62,946 nucleotides of DNA from Lachnoanaerobaculum saburreum DSM 3986 (GCF_000185385.1 NZ_GL622296.1:703880-766825); one strand, 5' to 3'. Counted from the first letter of the stretch, positions 34,553 through 44,504 are shown. Numbers and translations are program-made. The notes: generated from the sequence alone by a model not told the origin.

Positions 34553-35203
34553 ATGCCGAGAAATAAATATCCTGAACAGACTGTAGAACGAATACTGAAA
34601 GCATCCTACTCTCTTTTTATTAAAAAAGGCTATGACAATGTGTCAATACAAGACATTGTAAATAATCTTGGAGATATGACAAAAGGTGCCATATACCATC
34701 ATTTTAAGTCAAAGGATGAAATCCTCAGTTCGATTTTTGATAAAATGTGTGAGGAATACAGTATTGAAAAACTTGTGAAAAGATATCATGACCTTAATGC
34801 TCTTGATAAGATAAAGATGAGTTTTAAGGAATACTTTGACGATGAAGTGGCTATAAAAATAGATTTGGAAACAATGCCTTTGATGCATAATCCTCATATT
34901 TTTGCTCAACTGGTTGAAACCGTATTAAAGGTTTTTTCATTACAGATAGAAGAACTTATAAAACAGGGTATTAAGGACGGCTCTATGAGCGTTGATCCGA
35001 ACTATACCAAGGAGGCGGCACAAGTATTTTCGTTGCTTTCAAAGGTCTGGCTTTTGCCGACACTTTCAGATGACGGTATGGAGGATGCATGCAGGAAAAT
35101 CGATATGTTGAAAGTAATTCTGGATGCAATAGGTATTCCCGTATTGGATGAGGAAATGTCTAAGCTTTCAAAGCAATATATCAGAAGATTTTATATGGGC
35201 TGA
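34553..35203 (+). CDS. TetR-family transcriptional regulator
   Basis: A 216-aa regulator. The N-terminal HTH is typical (ILKASYSLFIKKGYDNVSI, then GAIYHHFKSKDEILSSIFD); the C-terminal ligand domain is unassigned. It starts after TTGGAGGAA and directly follows the palindromic operator. It is the first gene of an ABC-type export operon, which implies it senses a compound exported by the pump and represses its own promoter in the absence of ligand. Confidence 0.93.
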   Translation: MPRNKYPEQTVERILKASYSLFIKKGYDNVSIQDIVNNLGDMTKGAIYHHFKSKDEILSSIFDKMCEEYSIEKLVKRYHDLNALDKIKMSFKEYFDDEVAIKIDLETMPLMHNPHIFAQLVETVLKVFSLQIEELIKQGIKDGSMSVDPNYTKEAAQVFSLLSKVWLLPTLSDDGMEDACRKIDMLKVILDAIGIPVLDEEMSKLSKQYIRRFYMG

Positions 35204-35223
35204 TAAGCTTGAAAGGAAAATAT

Positions 35224-35928
35224 ATGGAAAAACTTATAATTGCAAAGGACATACATAAAGAGTTTCTGTTGGGAGAGGTCAAGGTGGTAGCTCTTGATGA
35301 TGTAAGTTTTGATATCTATAAAGGTGAACTTGTGGTTATTTTGGGGCCTTCAGGCTCAGGTAAATCTACACTTTTAAATATCCTTGGCGGGATTGAGACT
35401 GTAAGTGGCGGAAGTATAAGTTATAACGGAATTGATCTAAGCAGTATGAATGAAAATGAGCTTACAGCTTTCAGACGTGCAAATATAGGATTTATATTTC
35501 AGTTTTATAATCTTATGCCGAATTTGAATGCACTTGAAAATGTGGAGCTGGCGGCGGAACTTTCACCAAATCCTCTTGATCCTAAGGAACTTTTAACTCA
35601 GGTGGGACTTTGGGACAGAAGGGATCATTATCCCGGGAAAATGAGCGGAGGTCAACAGCAAAGAGTTGCTATTGCCAGAGCGATTTGTAAAAATCCGGAT
35701 TTACTTCTATGTGATGAACCTACAGGAGCTTTGGATATATCAACAGGAGTTCAAATCCTCAAAATACTTGTGGATTTTAATAAGAAATACAACAAGACAA
35801 TTATGATAATAACGCATAATGAAAATGTGGCAAAAATTGCAAACAGAGTGTTCTATCTTAAGGACGGAGATATCAAAAAAATAGTAACAAATGAGCATCC
35901 GCAAAGTCCTGATGAGGTGGTGTGGTAA
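35224..35928 (+). CDS. MacB/LolD-type ABC transporter ATPase
   Basis: A 234-aa ATPase. Walker A is GPSGSGKSTLLNILGG, the signature is MSGGQQQRVAIARA, Walker B is LLLCDEPTGALD, and the H-loop is IITHNENVAK. The family works with FtsX-type permeases in efflux or lipoprotein release. ATG 35224 is used because GAAAGGAAA precedes it; TTG 35209 overlaps that region. Its stop overlaps the permease start (TAATG). Confidence 0.94.
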   Translation: MEKLIIAKDIHKEFLLGEVKVVALDDVSFDIYKGELVVILGPSGSGKSTLLNILGGIETVSGGSISYNGIDLSSMNENELTAFRRANIGFIFQFYNLMPNLNALENVELAAELSPNPLDPKELLTQVGLWDRRDHYPGKMSGGQQQRVAIARAICKNPDLLLCDEPTGALDISTGVQILKILVDFNKKYNKTIMIITHNENVAKIANRVFYLKDGDIKKIVTNEHPQSPDEVVW

Positions 35929-38273
35929 TGAAATACTTTGTAAAAAATTTGTTCAGAGCGGCAAAAAAGAGTCCGGGAACATATATAGGTGCAACTTTTA
36001 TAATGGCACTTGGAATTTTTATTTTTGTTTCAATGAATGATACATTTATAAATCTTAAGTCACAGGTATATAGCTATTATGAAGAAAATAATATGGCTGA
36101 TATCTTTGCCGGTGTTATATCAATGCCTAAAGAAAGGCTGAAAAGTTTTGAAGATTATCCGGGAATTAAGAAGGCATCAGGTATTTTAAGTGCAGATTTA
36201 AGAGTGACGGGAGAAAAAATCAAAGATATCGCCAATTTGCATGTATTATCTTATGATAAAGATGCATATCTTAACAGACCTTTATTAAAGCCTGATATAA
36301 TCCCCGGGAATGAGCAGATATTTATAGGTGCAAAGATGATGAAATCAAGGCATTTAAAAGAGGGAGATACTCTAAGTCTGATACATAACGGGGAGAGCTA
36401 TGATTTTATAGTAGCCGGAGTTGCATCCGCTCCGAATTATATATATGCAATTCCTCCAAGCGGTGCGGTAATCTCTGACGGAAAGGATTATGATATAGCA
36501 ATTGTAAATTCAGAAAAACTTTCAAAGATGCTTGGCAGAGAAGATACTGTAAATGAAATAAGCTTTGAAATGGAAAAGGGTTATTCTTATGAGGCGTTAA
36601 GATATGAACTTAGAGAGCGTTTATCACAATTCGGCTTACAAAGTTTTACAAATAAGGAAAAACAAAGCAGTTACAATATGGTTGACGGTGAAATAAAGGA
36701 GCTTACCGGAACAGGTACAATATTGCCTGCAATATTTATGTCAATGTCCGTATTTATGTTATATACGGTACTTAAAAAGATGATTGACAATGACAGAAGT
36801 CTTATAGGAACTATGAAGGCTATGGGTCTTGGAAATAGGGAACTTATAGGTGCATATCTGGTGCAGGCGATTTTAATAAGCTTTGTAGGAGCATTATTGG
36901 GATGTATTCCGGCAAGATCTTTCGGTAAATATATGTTTAATCAGTATGCGGAATTTTTTTCATTGCCTTCGCCAATTTATATAGACCCCGTTTCTACAAA
37001 ATTGAAGGGATTTTTGATAGCCGCTTTTGCAAGCTTTATTGCAGTTATTTTCGGTGTGGGCGGAATTGTAAAGATACAGGCGGCTGAAGCTATGCGAGCG
37101 GCAACACCGAAAGTTAATAATAATTTTTCCTTCGGTTTTATAAAAAATTTTAATGTTATGCATAAAATGGGAATACGTTCTATCTTAAGAAGTCCTTTCA
37201 GAACATTTTTTATTGCATTTGCTATAGCTTTCCCATTTTCCATGTCTTGTACATTGCTGGCTTCACAAAATGCCGTAAATAAGATGTTTATAGGATATTT
37301 TAGAGATATTGCAAAATATGATGTAAAGATTACATTGGAAAATTACAGTGACACCGACAAGGCGTTTAATGCTTTAGGTGAGGTAGCGGGTGTAGGTGAA
37401 AGAGAAGTTATATCTGAGATACCTATAACATTAAAATCCAAAAATCACAGTAAGATTGCATTGCTTTCAGGTATAAACAGAGGCTCAAATTTGTATAGAA
37501 TAAGTGATGTGGATGATGTATTTTATGAACCTCCTACAGACGGCATTATATTAAATAAAAGAATTGCAAATGATCTGGATATAAAAGAGGGAGACAAAGT
37601 TGAGATCTCTACAGGATATGCCCCTAAAAAAAAGACTGAAATACCTGTAACACATGTGATTTCAGAAGCATTTGGAAGTGGCTGCTATGTGGATATAAAA
37701 AATATTGAGAAGTATCTTTCATTATCAAATTTTTCAAATACTTTAATCTTTAATACACAAAGGGGAAGTGAGGATATTATCAAGAAAACGCTTACAGAGG
37801 ATACTTCACAGATTACATCATTTTCAAGTAAGAAGGATACTCTAAGGATTTATGAGGATAGAATGAAAAGCTCAAAGTTTATGTTGCAAATGTTTATATA
37901 CCTGTCTTTGTTTTCAGGTGTAGTGCTTATATATAATATTTCTTTGATAAGTATAAGAGAGAGAAAAACTGAATTTGCTACAATGAAGATTATGGGAGTT
38001 TTGGATAAGGAGCTTAGACAGATGATTTTTATGGAACAGGTGGTATATCTTATAGCGGGGCTTATTCTAAGCATTCCTTTGATAAGGGTATTTAAATGGA
38101 TACTTGAGTCACTGCTTGTTTCAGATTCATACACTCTGAGATTGCATATAGAATTTTCTATGTATATGGCATCTCTTATATTCTGCGTAATGATGCTTTA
38201 TATATCGGGAAGAGCAATACTTAAAACTATAAAGAAAATAAATCCGAACGACAGTTTAAAAGAAAGAGGTTAG
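35928..38273 (+). CDS. FtsX-type ABC transporter permease
   Basis: A 781-aa permease with two FtsX/MacB repeats. There is an N-terminal helix (residues 16-36), a large extracytoplasmic domain, three helices around 265-385 (FMSMSVFMLYTVLKKMIDND), a second membrane entry at about 425, a second extracytoplasmic domain and three C-terminal helices. This 8-helix layout matches Gram-positive MacB-like exporters with a separate ATPase. It is translationally coupled to the ATPase, and the adaptor gene starts 3 bp after its stop. Confidence 0.88.
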   Translation: MKYFVKNLFRAAKKSPGTYIGATFIMALGIFIFVSMNDTFINLKSQVYSYYEENNMADIFAGVISMPKERLKSFEDYPGIKKASGILSADLRVTGEKIKDIANLHVLSYDKDAYLNRPLLKPDIIPGNEQIFIGAKMMKSRHLKEGDTLSLIHNGESYDFIVAGVASAPNYIYAIPPSGAVISDGKDYDIAIVNSEKLSKMLGREDTVNEISFEMEKGYSYEALRYELRERLSQFGLQSFTNKEKQSSYNMVDGEIKELTGTGTILPAIFMSMSVFMLYTVLKKMIDNDRSLIGTMKAMGLGNRELIGAYLVQAILISFVGALLGCIPARSFGKYMFNQYAEFFSLPSPIYIDPVSTKLKGFLIAAFASFIAVIFGVGGIVKIQAAEAMRAATPKVNNNFSFGFIKNFNVMHKMGIRSILRSPFRTFFIAFAIAFPFSMSCTLLASQNAVNKMFIGYFRDIAKYDVKITLENYSDTDKAFNALGEVAGVGEREVISEIPITLKSKNHSKIALLSGINRGSNLYRISDVDDVFYEPPTDGIILNKRIANDLDIKEGDKVEISTGYAPKKKTEIPVTHVISEAFGSGCYVDIKNIEKYLSLSNFSNTLIFNTQRGSEDIIKKTLTEDTSQITSFSSKKDTLRIYEDRMKSSKFMLQMFIYLSLFSGVVLIYNISLISIRERKTEFATMKIMGVLDKELRQMIFMEQVVYLIAGLILSIPLIRVFKWILESLLVSDSYTLRLHIEFSMYMASLIFCVMMLYISGRAILKTIKKINPNDSLKERG

Positions 38274-38275
38274 CT

Positions 38276-39619
38276 ATGAAAAAAAACAGTTTATCAAAGC
38301 TTTTTGAAGGAAGAAAAAAGTATATAATAATGCTTGTTATTATCGCAGCGATAATAACGGCGTTTTCAATAAAAAATATTAACAAGGCTGTGAGTGTTGA
38401 AGCTTATAGTATAAATTTTGGTACACTAAATGATACATATAAAGAAAATGCGGTTATAAGTTTCGGGAAGGGCTATCATATTCTGTCAAAGGTAAACGGA
38501 AATATTAAAGAGGTGCTTGTAGACGAAAACTCGGCAGTAAAAAAGGGAGATGTACTTGTAAGAATATCGGACAGAGATCTTGTATATCAAAAGCAGTTAA
38601 GACAGAGCAATTTGGACTCATATATGGCAAAAAAAGAAGAAAGCGATATAGGAAAGCTTATGACTACATCGCCTATGGAGTATATAAACGGACTCGGTTC
38701 AAGTCTTGAGTCCGCAAGAGCGGCTTATGAGGCCGCACAGACCGAGTACAATGCAAAACAGGCTCTTTATGAATCACAAAGTATTTCTCTTATGGAACTT
38801 GAAAGTGCAAAAGCAAGCTTTGAAAGTGCAAAGTCGAATTTTGAGACTGCAAGCAGCAGACTTGATGAGAGCAATAAATATTTGAAAAGCCTTAAGGATG
38901 AGGGATTAAGTGAAAAAGATATAAGTAAGAAGTTTTATGAAAGTACAAAAAAACAGCTTGAAGCCGCTATTGATGCTGAAAAAACAGCTATAGCTCAGCT
39001 TGATATGCAGATAGCCGACTGTGAAGTAAAATCTGAATATGACGGAATAGTTTCATCTGTACCTGCAAAGAATATATCTATGGCGGTGCCGGGACAGGAA
39101 CTGGCGGTGGTTGATACCGATAATAATGAATACAGGCTTGAGTGCAGCGTTTTGACAGATGTGATACCCTATCTGCATGTGGGAGATGAGATGGAAGCTG
39201 AATTTGACTTAAGAGGAACAAAAAAAGTTTATAAGGGTAAGATAAGTGAAATATATGACTTTGCAACCGAAGATAAATCACCGCTTGGACTTAAGGAATA
39301 CAGGGTAAAACTTGTGGCAACTCTTAATGATGTTGGAGAAGACAATATCTTAAAGAACGGTTACGGTGTAGATGCTATTTTTACTCTATATAAAAATGAT
39401 AATATAATTGCAGTGCCTTTAGGTGCGGTTTTTACTGAAAATGACAGCGATTATGTATTTAAAATAGAGGAAGGCAGAGCAAAGAAGACCCCTGTAACCG
39501 TAAGTTATAAATCATCTACAGAGGCTGTGATAAGTGAGGGCTTGCAAAAAGATGACAAAGTTATTATAAATTCGGATGAAGAAAAGATTAATGACGGAGT
39601 AAAAGTCAGAGCAAAATGA
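38276..39619 (+). CDS. Efflux membrane-fusion (HlyD-like adaptor) protein
   Basis: A 447-aa adaptor. One N-terminal membrane anchor (YIIMLVIIAAIITAFSI) is followed by a split lipoyl/barrel-sandwich domain (GNIKEVLVDENSAVKKGDVL near 80 and SEYDGIVSS near 248), a long coiled coil (about 120-240) and beta-barrel segments. It is the MacA/HlyD-type partner of the preceding ATPase and permease. Together they form a tripartite-like exporter without an outer-membrane part, as expected in a Gram-positive cell. Confidence 0.88.
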   Translation: MKKNSLSKLFEGRKKYIIMLVIIAAIITAFSIKNINKAVSVEAYSINFGTLNDTYKENAVISFGKGYHILSKVNGNIKEVLVDENSAVKKGDVLVRISDRDLVYQKQLRQSNLDSYMAKKEESDIGKLMTTSPMEYINGLGSSLESARAAYEAAQTEYNAKQALYESQSISLMELESAKASFESAKSNFETASSRLDESNKYLKSLKDEGLSEKDISKKFYESTKKQLEAAIDAEKTAIAQLDMQIADCEVKSEYDGIVSSVPAKNISMAVPGQELAVVDTDNNEYRLECSVLTDVIPYLHVGDEMEAEFDLRGTKKVYKGKISEIYDFATEDKSPLGLKEYRVKLVATLNDVGEDNILKNGYGVDAIFTLYKNDNIIAVPLGAVFTENDSDYVFKIEEGRAKKTPVTVSYKSSTEAVISEGLQKDDKVIINSDEEKINDGVKVRAK

Positions 39620-39623
39620 TTTT

Positions 39624-39657
39624 ACAAAAAAGGCCGTTAAATGATGACGGTCTTTTT
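39624..39657 (+). terminator. Terminator of the tetR efflux operon
   Basis: AAAAAGGCCGT and ACGGTCTTTTT form a stem with an 8-nt loop and a T-rich end, 5 bp after the adaptor stop. Confidence 0.8.
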
Positions 39658-39705
39658 ATTTATGTAAACATTTGTTATAATCTTGGTAAAAGTAGGAGAC
39701 AGCCC

Positions 39706-40350
39706 ATGAAAATAATTCTGGAAAGCAAAGAAGCTGAGATTGTAGAAAAAAAATCAAGGTTTATAGCAAATATAGCGGCAGCAGCTTCAGAGGAAGAGGC
39801 AACCAAGTTTATAGAAAATATAAAGAAAAAATACTATGATGCAAGGCACAACTGCTATGCATATATCATAGGTGAAGACGGCAATAAGAAAAAATGTTCT
39901 GATGACGGGGAACCTCAAAGAAGTGCAGGGATGCCTATGATGGAAGTGCTTGAAAGCCAAGGCTATTTTGATATAGTGGCAGTTGTTACAAGGTATTTCG
40001 GAGGAACATTGCTTGGAGTCGGAGGGCTTATCAGGGCATATCAAGGGGCGTTAACGAAAGGACTGAGTGCAAGTATCACCGGAGAAATCCATGAAGGTTT
40101 CAGAGCAAAATACAGATTCGGATATGATTTTTACGGAAAGATAAAATATATAGCTGAAAGTGAGAGTGTGGTAATAGAGGATACCGTATTTGACGATATG
40201 GTCACAATAAGCCTGATATTTAAAAAAGGTGAAAGTGAAAGGTTGCAAAAAAAGCTTACAGAAGAGACCAATGCAAATATAGAAAAATTATTTTTGGAAA
40301 AAATAAAATATATCACAGTGAATAATAAGTGGTATGGAGAATATAGATAG
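39706..40350 (+). CDS. YigZ/IMPACT-family protein
   Basis: A 214-aa protein. The N-terminal IMPACT domain has KKSRFIANIAAAASEEEA, DARHNCYAYIIG, SDDGEPQRSAGMPMMEVLE and VTRYFGGTLLGVGGLIRAY. A ferredoxin-like C-terminal domain follows (KYRFGYDFYGK...). Family members are linked to translation control, but the biochemical role is not settled. ATG 39706 follows AGGAG; the upstream frame from 39616 crosses the terminator of the previous operon and is rejected. Confidence 0.92.
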   Translation: MKIILESKEAEIVEKKSRFIANIAAAASEEEATKFIENIKKKYYDARHNCYAYIIGEDGNKKKCSDDGEPQRSAGMPMMEVLESQGYFDIVAVVTRYFGGTLLGVGGLIRAYQGALTKGLSASITGEIHEGFRAKYRFGYDFYGKIKYIAESESVVIEDTVFDDMVTISLIFKKGESERLQKKLTEETNANIEKLFLEKIKYITVNNKWYGEYR

Positions 40351-40379
40351 AAAAGAGTTTTAACTTTGAGGATTTGTAA

Positions 40380-41279
40380 ATGCAGATGTATTTAGGAGAA
40401 GAGGGGAAAAAATATTATTGGAGAGTAGTGGATGTCAGCAATATAACAGATGTAGAGACATTGGAAAACAAATTTGACTTGACTGAGGAGATGTCCGAAT
40501 ATGTTCTTGACTCAAACGAGAGGGCAAGAGTGGACTATGACGGTAAAAATTTGTTTGTTGTAATACATGTGCCGGCATTTACACAAAATGACGGACACTA
40601 TGAAACAAGATCTATAAAGTTTTTTGTAAATGCAGACAGCATCTTTATGTTCGTTACATATGATACAAACTATATCGTTCCACAGATTGAAAGGCTGATA
40701 GATGTTGAAGAGGCAAGCAGCCCGATGATGATGCTGTTTTTAAGTCTGTTTGTTATATCCGACTCGTTCTTACCGATACTTGATAAGCTGAATGAGGAAA
40801 GATTACATCTGAACAGAAGGCTTAGAACAAATACAAACAATCAAGGTATTTGGGATTTATCGGATCTTGAGGTAGGACTTATTTATTTGGGTGCTGCGAC
40901 AAGGCAGAATGTAGTGGCAATCAGGCAGATGAGAATAACTTCCGCAATAAAAAAATGTTCAGCTGCTGAAAAAGAGCAACTTGAGGATGCCTATATAGAA
41001 GCAAAACAAGCCGGCGAGATGGCGGATATGGCATCAAGTATTGTAGAGCAGATGAGCGGTATGTATAACAACCTTATAAATATCAGGCTGAATGAAACAA
41101 TGCGTATTATGACAGTATGGTCACTGCTTATGACAATACCTACAATCATTTCAGGTTTCTTCGGTATGAATGTGGATTTGCCTCTCACCACTATGAAAGG
41201 CGGATGGATACTTATAACACTTATTACAGCCGTATTACTGTGGATAATGTGGAAATTTATATGGAAAAAGCTATGGTAA
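40380..41279 (+). CDS. CorA-family magnesium transporter
   Basis: A 299-aa protein with a large cytoplasmic N-terminal domain, a long helix, and two C-terminal membrane helices with the diagnostic GMN motif (SGFFGMNVDLPL). A basic C-terminus (WKFIWKKLW) follows, as in CorA. It forms a pentameric Mg2+ (or Co2+/Ni2+) channel. It starts after a weak site (TTTGAGGATTTG) and is followed by a terminator. Confidence 0.92.
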   Translation: MQMYLGEEGKKYYWRVVDVSNITDVETLENKFDLTEEMSEYVLDSNERARVDYDGKNLFVVIHVPAFTQNDGHYETRSIKFFVNADSIFMFVTYDTNYIVPQIERLIDVEEASSPMMMLFLSLFVISDSFLPILDKLNEERLHLNRRLRTNTNNQGIWDLSDLEVGLIYLGAATRQNVVAIRQMRITSAIKKCSAAEKEQLEDAYIEAKQAGEMADMASSIVEQMSGMYNNLINIRLNETMRIMTVWSLLMTIPTIISGFFGMNVDLPLTTMKGGWILITLITAVLLWIMWKFIWKKLW

Positions 41280-41280
41280 A

Positions 41281-41329
41281 AATAATAGTTATATTAGTTG
41301 TTTAATGACTAATGTAACTATTATTTTTT
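41281..41329 (+). terminator. Terminator of the CorA gene
   Basis: AATAATAGTTA and TAACTATTATT form a perfect 11-bp stem, followed by a T-run. The loop itself contains TTAG...CTAA complementarity. Confidence 0.85.
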
Positions 41330-41367
41330 TGATATTTTAGGTAAATTATTTTTTGAAAGGGGGAAAT

Positions 41368-42483
41368 ATGAATAAAAAGATAATAGTTGCAGGACATATA
41401 TCCTATGATATTACACCTGTAATATACAGCACAAAAGGCAAAGACTTCGGTAAGCTTATAAAACCGGGAAAACTGTTAAATATAGGCAAGGCTACAGTGG
41501 CAAACGGCGGAAGTGTAAATAATACAGGTATGGCATTGCATAAATTCGGTGCGGATGTATTGCTTGTTGCAAAAGTGGGAGATGATGAATTCGGGCGTCA
41601 GATAATGGAAAAATGTATGGAAAAGGGAGCAAAAACAAGCTTTATAGTATCTAAAAGTGAGGATACTTCCTATACAATAGTGATAGCACCGCCCGGTTTT
41701 GACAGAAGCTTTTTGCACTTTCCGGGAACCAATGATACTTTCAAACTTTCAGACCTTGATATGGACAGTATAAAGGACGGTTATCTTTTTCATTTCGGGT
41801 ATCCTACATTGATGGAAGGTTTTTATACAGATGATGCAAGAGATTTGATAGAAATGTATAAAGGTATAAAAAAAGCCGGACTTATCACAAGTTTGGATGT
41901 TGCCGCAATTGATCCTGAAAGTAAGGCAGGTAGACTTGACTGGGAAGAAATTCTAAAACAGGTGTTGCCATATGTGGATATATTTGAGCCGAGCTTTGAG
42001 GAGCTTTTATATATGGTGGATAAAAAAGCATATAAGAAAATACTTGAAAGAGCCGGGGAGGAGGATGTATGTATGTGTTTAAGTCTCAATAAAGATATAC
42101 TGCCTCTTGCAAAAAAGGTGATGGGATTCGGCGCATCGATACTTCTTATAAAATGCGGTGCGGCAGGTATGTATTTATGTACAGCCGACGGTGTTTCAGG
42201 CAAACTCGGACTTGATTGTGAGTGGGACAATATTTCATATTTTCAAAAGAGCTTTAAGCCTGACAGGATAAAGTCTGCTATAGGTGCGGGAGATACTTCG
42301 ATAGCGGCATTTCTTTATGGAATTATAAACGGTTATAAGCCGAAGGATGCTGCCAAAATAGCGGCAGGGACAGGTGCTGTGTGCATTACCGAGTATGACA
42401 CTTTCAGCGGTTTGCTAAGTATAAATGAGCTTGAAGAAAAGATAAGAAATAATTGGGAGACACAGGATTTTATCAAAGAATAG
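41368..42483 (+). CDS. PfkB-family carbohydrate kinase
   Basis: A 371-aa ribokinase-like enzyme. The sugar-binding start is VANGGSVNNTGMALHKFGAD, and the ATP/anion-hole motif is SAIGAGDTSIAAFLYG. Substrates of PfkB kinases range from ribose and fructose to nucleosides. Here it heads a locus with a class II aldolase and a D-lyxose-isomerase-type enzyme, so a ketose such as xylulose or fructose is a plausible substrate (inference). ATG 41368 follows AAAGGGGG. The aldolase gene starts 8 bp downstream. Confidence 0.85.
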   Translation: MNKKIIVAGHISYDITPVIYSTKGKDFGKLIKPGKLLNIGKATVANGGSVNNTGMALHKFGADVLLVAKVGDDEFGRQIMEKCMEKGAKTSFIVSKSEDTSYTIVIAPPGFDRSFLHFPGTNDTFKLSDLDMDSIKDGYLFHFGYPTLMEGFYTDDARDLIEMYKGIKKAGLITSLDVAAIDPESKAGRLDWEEILKQVLPYVDIFEPSFEELLYMVDKKAYKKILERAGEEDVCMCLSLNKDILPLAKKVMGFGASILLIKCGAAGMYLCTADGVSGKLGLDCEWDNISYFQKSFKPDRIKSAIGAGDTSIAAFLYGIINGYKPKDAAKIAAGTGAVCITEYDTFSGLLSINELEEKIRNNWETQDFIKE

Positions 42484-42491
42484 GGGGAAAA

Positions 42492-43328
42492 ATGTTAATA
42501 ACATTAAAAAATATTTTAGATATAGCTGAGAGTAAAAATATGGCTGTAGCTGCATTTAATGTAACATCACTTGAGGGTATACTGGCAGCCATAGAGGCGG
42601 CACAGGAGGAAGATACACCGGTAATATTACAATTTGCCAATATAGCACATGGGAAGTACATTCCTCTTGAGACTATAGGAAAAGTGATGGTAATGACGGC
42701 GGATGAAAGCAAAGTACCTGTATGTGTGCATTTAGACCATGGAGATAACTTTGATGAGATAAAAAGGGCATTGGATCTTGGCTTTACAAGCGTAATGTAT
42801 GACGGGTCGGCACTTCCTTTCAGTGAAAATGTTGCAAATACAAGATATGTAACTTCTCTTGCAAATGAATACGGTGCAAGTATAGAGGCCGAACTCGGTG
42901 CAATGGGTGCTGAAGGAGATAATGAAAATATTTTGGGGGAATATACCGACCCTAAAGCTGCAAAATTATTTGTAGGTGAGACCGGAATAGATGCACTTGC
43001 AGCTTCTTTCGGAACGGTTCATGGCATATATAAGAGTGAACCTAAACTTGATTTTGAACGAATAAAAAAAATCAGAGAGAGTACAGGCATTCCTGTGGTA
43101 ATGCATGGCGGTTCAGGTATAAGCGATGCGGACTTTAGAAAATGTATAGATTGCGGGGTAAGAAAAATTAACTTTTATACCTATGCCGCAAAATATGCAG
43201 GTGATGCGGTGAGGCAAATGGTGGAAAGTACAAGCGGAAATATATATTCACATGATATATTGGTAAGCTTAAGACAGAGCATGATAAAGACATATAAGGA
43301 TGCAATAAGAATATTTAAAAACAGATAG
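42492..43328 (+). CDS. Class II (zinc) ketose-phosphate aldolase
   Basis: A 278-aa aldolase of the FbaA/GatY family. Zinc and substrate motifs are VCVHLDHGDNFDEIKRALD, GFTSVMYDGSALPF, the second zinc loop FGTVHGIYKSEPKLDF and MHGGSGISD. It splits a ketose phosphate to dihydroxyacetone phosphate plus an aldehyde. The exact sugar (fructose-1,6-bisphosphate, tagatose bisphosphate or a ketose 1-phosphate) cannot be read from sequence. Its location between a PfkB kinase and a sugar importer suggests a dedicated catabolic role rather than the main glycolytic aldolase. Confidence 0.88.
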   Translation: MLITLKNILDIAESKNMAVAAFNVTSLEGILAAIEAAQEEDTPVILQFANIAHGKYIPLETIGKVMVMTADESKVPVCVHLDHGDNFDEIKRALDLGFTSVMYDGSALPFSENVANTRYVTSLANEYGASIEAELGAMGAEGDNENILGEYTDPKAAKLFVGETGIDALAASFGTVHGIYKSEPKLDFERIKKIRESTGIPVVMHGGSGISDADFRKCIDCGVRKINFYTYAAKYAGDAVRQMVESTSGNIYSHDILVSLRQSMIKTYKDAIRIFKNR

Positions 43329-43352
43329 AGTTTCTAAATCCGATGCTTTTAT

Positions 43353-43366
43353 ATGACAATTGTCAT
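43353..43366 (+). promoter_or_regulatory. Perfect 14-bp palindrome upstream of the sugar importer
   Basis: ATGACAATTGTCAT is a perfect palindrome about 85 bp before the binding-protein start. It could be the site of the nearby NarL-type response regulator or another operator. It does not match a catabolite-repression (cre) site. Confidence 0.4.
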
Positions 43367-43450
43367 CTGATGTTTATTACAAAAAACAATTATAATAAGT
43401 CCCTGATATTGTTATTATTACTATACAATAAAGTAAAAAAAGGAGAGTTT

Positions 43451-44461
43451 ATGAAAAAGAGATTGATGGCAGGTGCATTGGCACTTATGATGGCTGGAAG
43501 TTTGGTCGCATGTGGAGGCGGTAAGGATACAAAGGCTTCATCTGAAGGAGAGAGCAAAGAGACCACTGTGGCAGAAAAAAGCGAGAGCCAAAGCGGTGAA
43601 AAGAAACATTATAAGTTCGGATACACCTGTATGGACGGAACAAATCCTTTCTTCGTTACCATTCAGGATAAGATTAAGGAACTTGTAGAGGCAAAGGGAG
43701 ATGAGCTTATTGTAACGGATCCGGGAAATGATGTTACAAAGCAGATTTCACAGGTAGAGGATATGCTTTCACAAAAGCTTGACGGTTTGTTTATGAATCC
43801 TGTTGATGCACAGGGTATTATACCTGCACTTGATTTGGCTAAGGAAGCAGGAGTGCCGATGGTAGGATTTGATACTGAAGTAGGTGATATGTCATATTTG
43901 GTTTCCTATACAGGATCGGATAACTACAATGCGGGAAAGGTGGTAGGAGAGGACCTTGTTAAGAAGGCACCTAACGGTGGAAAGATTATAGTTCTTGATT
44001 CACCTACAATGCAGTCTGTAGTAGACAGAACCAACGGATTTATGGATGCAATAAAGGACCATGGATTTGAAGTGGTGGCACAACAGGATGCAAAGGGAAA
44101 TCTTCAGGTTGCAATGGGTATTGCAGAGGATTTATTACAGTCAAATCCTGATGTAGTGGCAATATTCGGAGGTAATGATCCTACAGCTCTCGGAGCATTG
44201 GCTGCTGCAAATGCGGCAGGTATCAAAAAGTGTATGATTTACGGTGTAGACGGTTCACCGGATATCAAATCAGAGCTTGCATCAGGTAATTCTTTGATAG
44301 AGGGAACCGGTGCACAGTCTCCGGTTTCAATAGCTGAAAAGGCGGTTCAGATAATGTATGACTATGTGGAAGGAAAACAGGTTGAGGCAAGATATCCTGT
44401 GGAAACATTCCTTATTACATCAGATAATGTTGCACAGTACGGAACAGACGGCTGGCAATAA
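43451..44461 (+). CDS. Ribose-type sugar ABC transporter binding lipoprotein
   Basis: A 336-aa lipoprotein. The signal ends in a lipobox, SLVAC, with Cys21, followed by a Ser/Glu/Lys-rich linker. The RbsB-like fold begins at FGYTCMDGTNPFFVTIQD and includes NPVDAQGIIPALDLAKEAGVPMVGFD and MIYGVDGSPDIKSE. It binds a sugar outside the membrane for the ATPase and permease encoded next. ATG 43451 follows AGGAGAG; the longer frame lacks a signal sequence. A paralogue at 47018 lacks the lipobox. Confidence 0.92.
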   Translation: MKKRLMAGALALMMAGSLVACGGGKDTKASSEGESKETTVAEKSESQSGEKKHYKFGYTCMDGTNPFFVTIQDKIKELVEAKGDELIVTDPGNDVTKQISQVEDMLSQKLDGLFMNPVDAQGIIPALDLAKEAGVPMVGFDTEVGDMSYLVSYTGSDNYNAGKVVGEDLVKKAPNGGKIIVLDSPTMQSVVDRTNGFMDAIKDHGFEVVAQQDAKGNLQVAMGIAEDLLQSNPDVVAIFGGNDPTALGALAAANAAGIKKCMIYGVDGSPDIKSELASGNSLIEGTGAQSPVSIAEKAVQIMYDYVEGKQVEARYPVETFLITSDNVAQYGTDGWQ

Positions 44462-44504
44462 TATTTCAGGTAAAGTATCGGAAAAATATTAATTATAATT
44501 TTGG

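Noticed and set aside
39616-39705. N-terminal extension of the YigZ-family protein
   Set aside because: It crosses the preceding terminator and lacks homology; ATG 39706 has a proper ribosome site and the family's normal start.
41281-41329. TTAG...CTAA in the CorA terminator as a further DtxR-like site
   Set aside because: The half-sites are 11 bp apart and belong to the loop of a terminator, not to a promoter.
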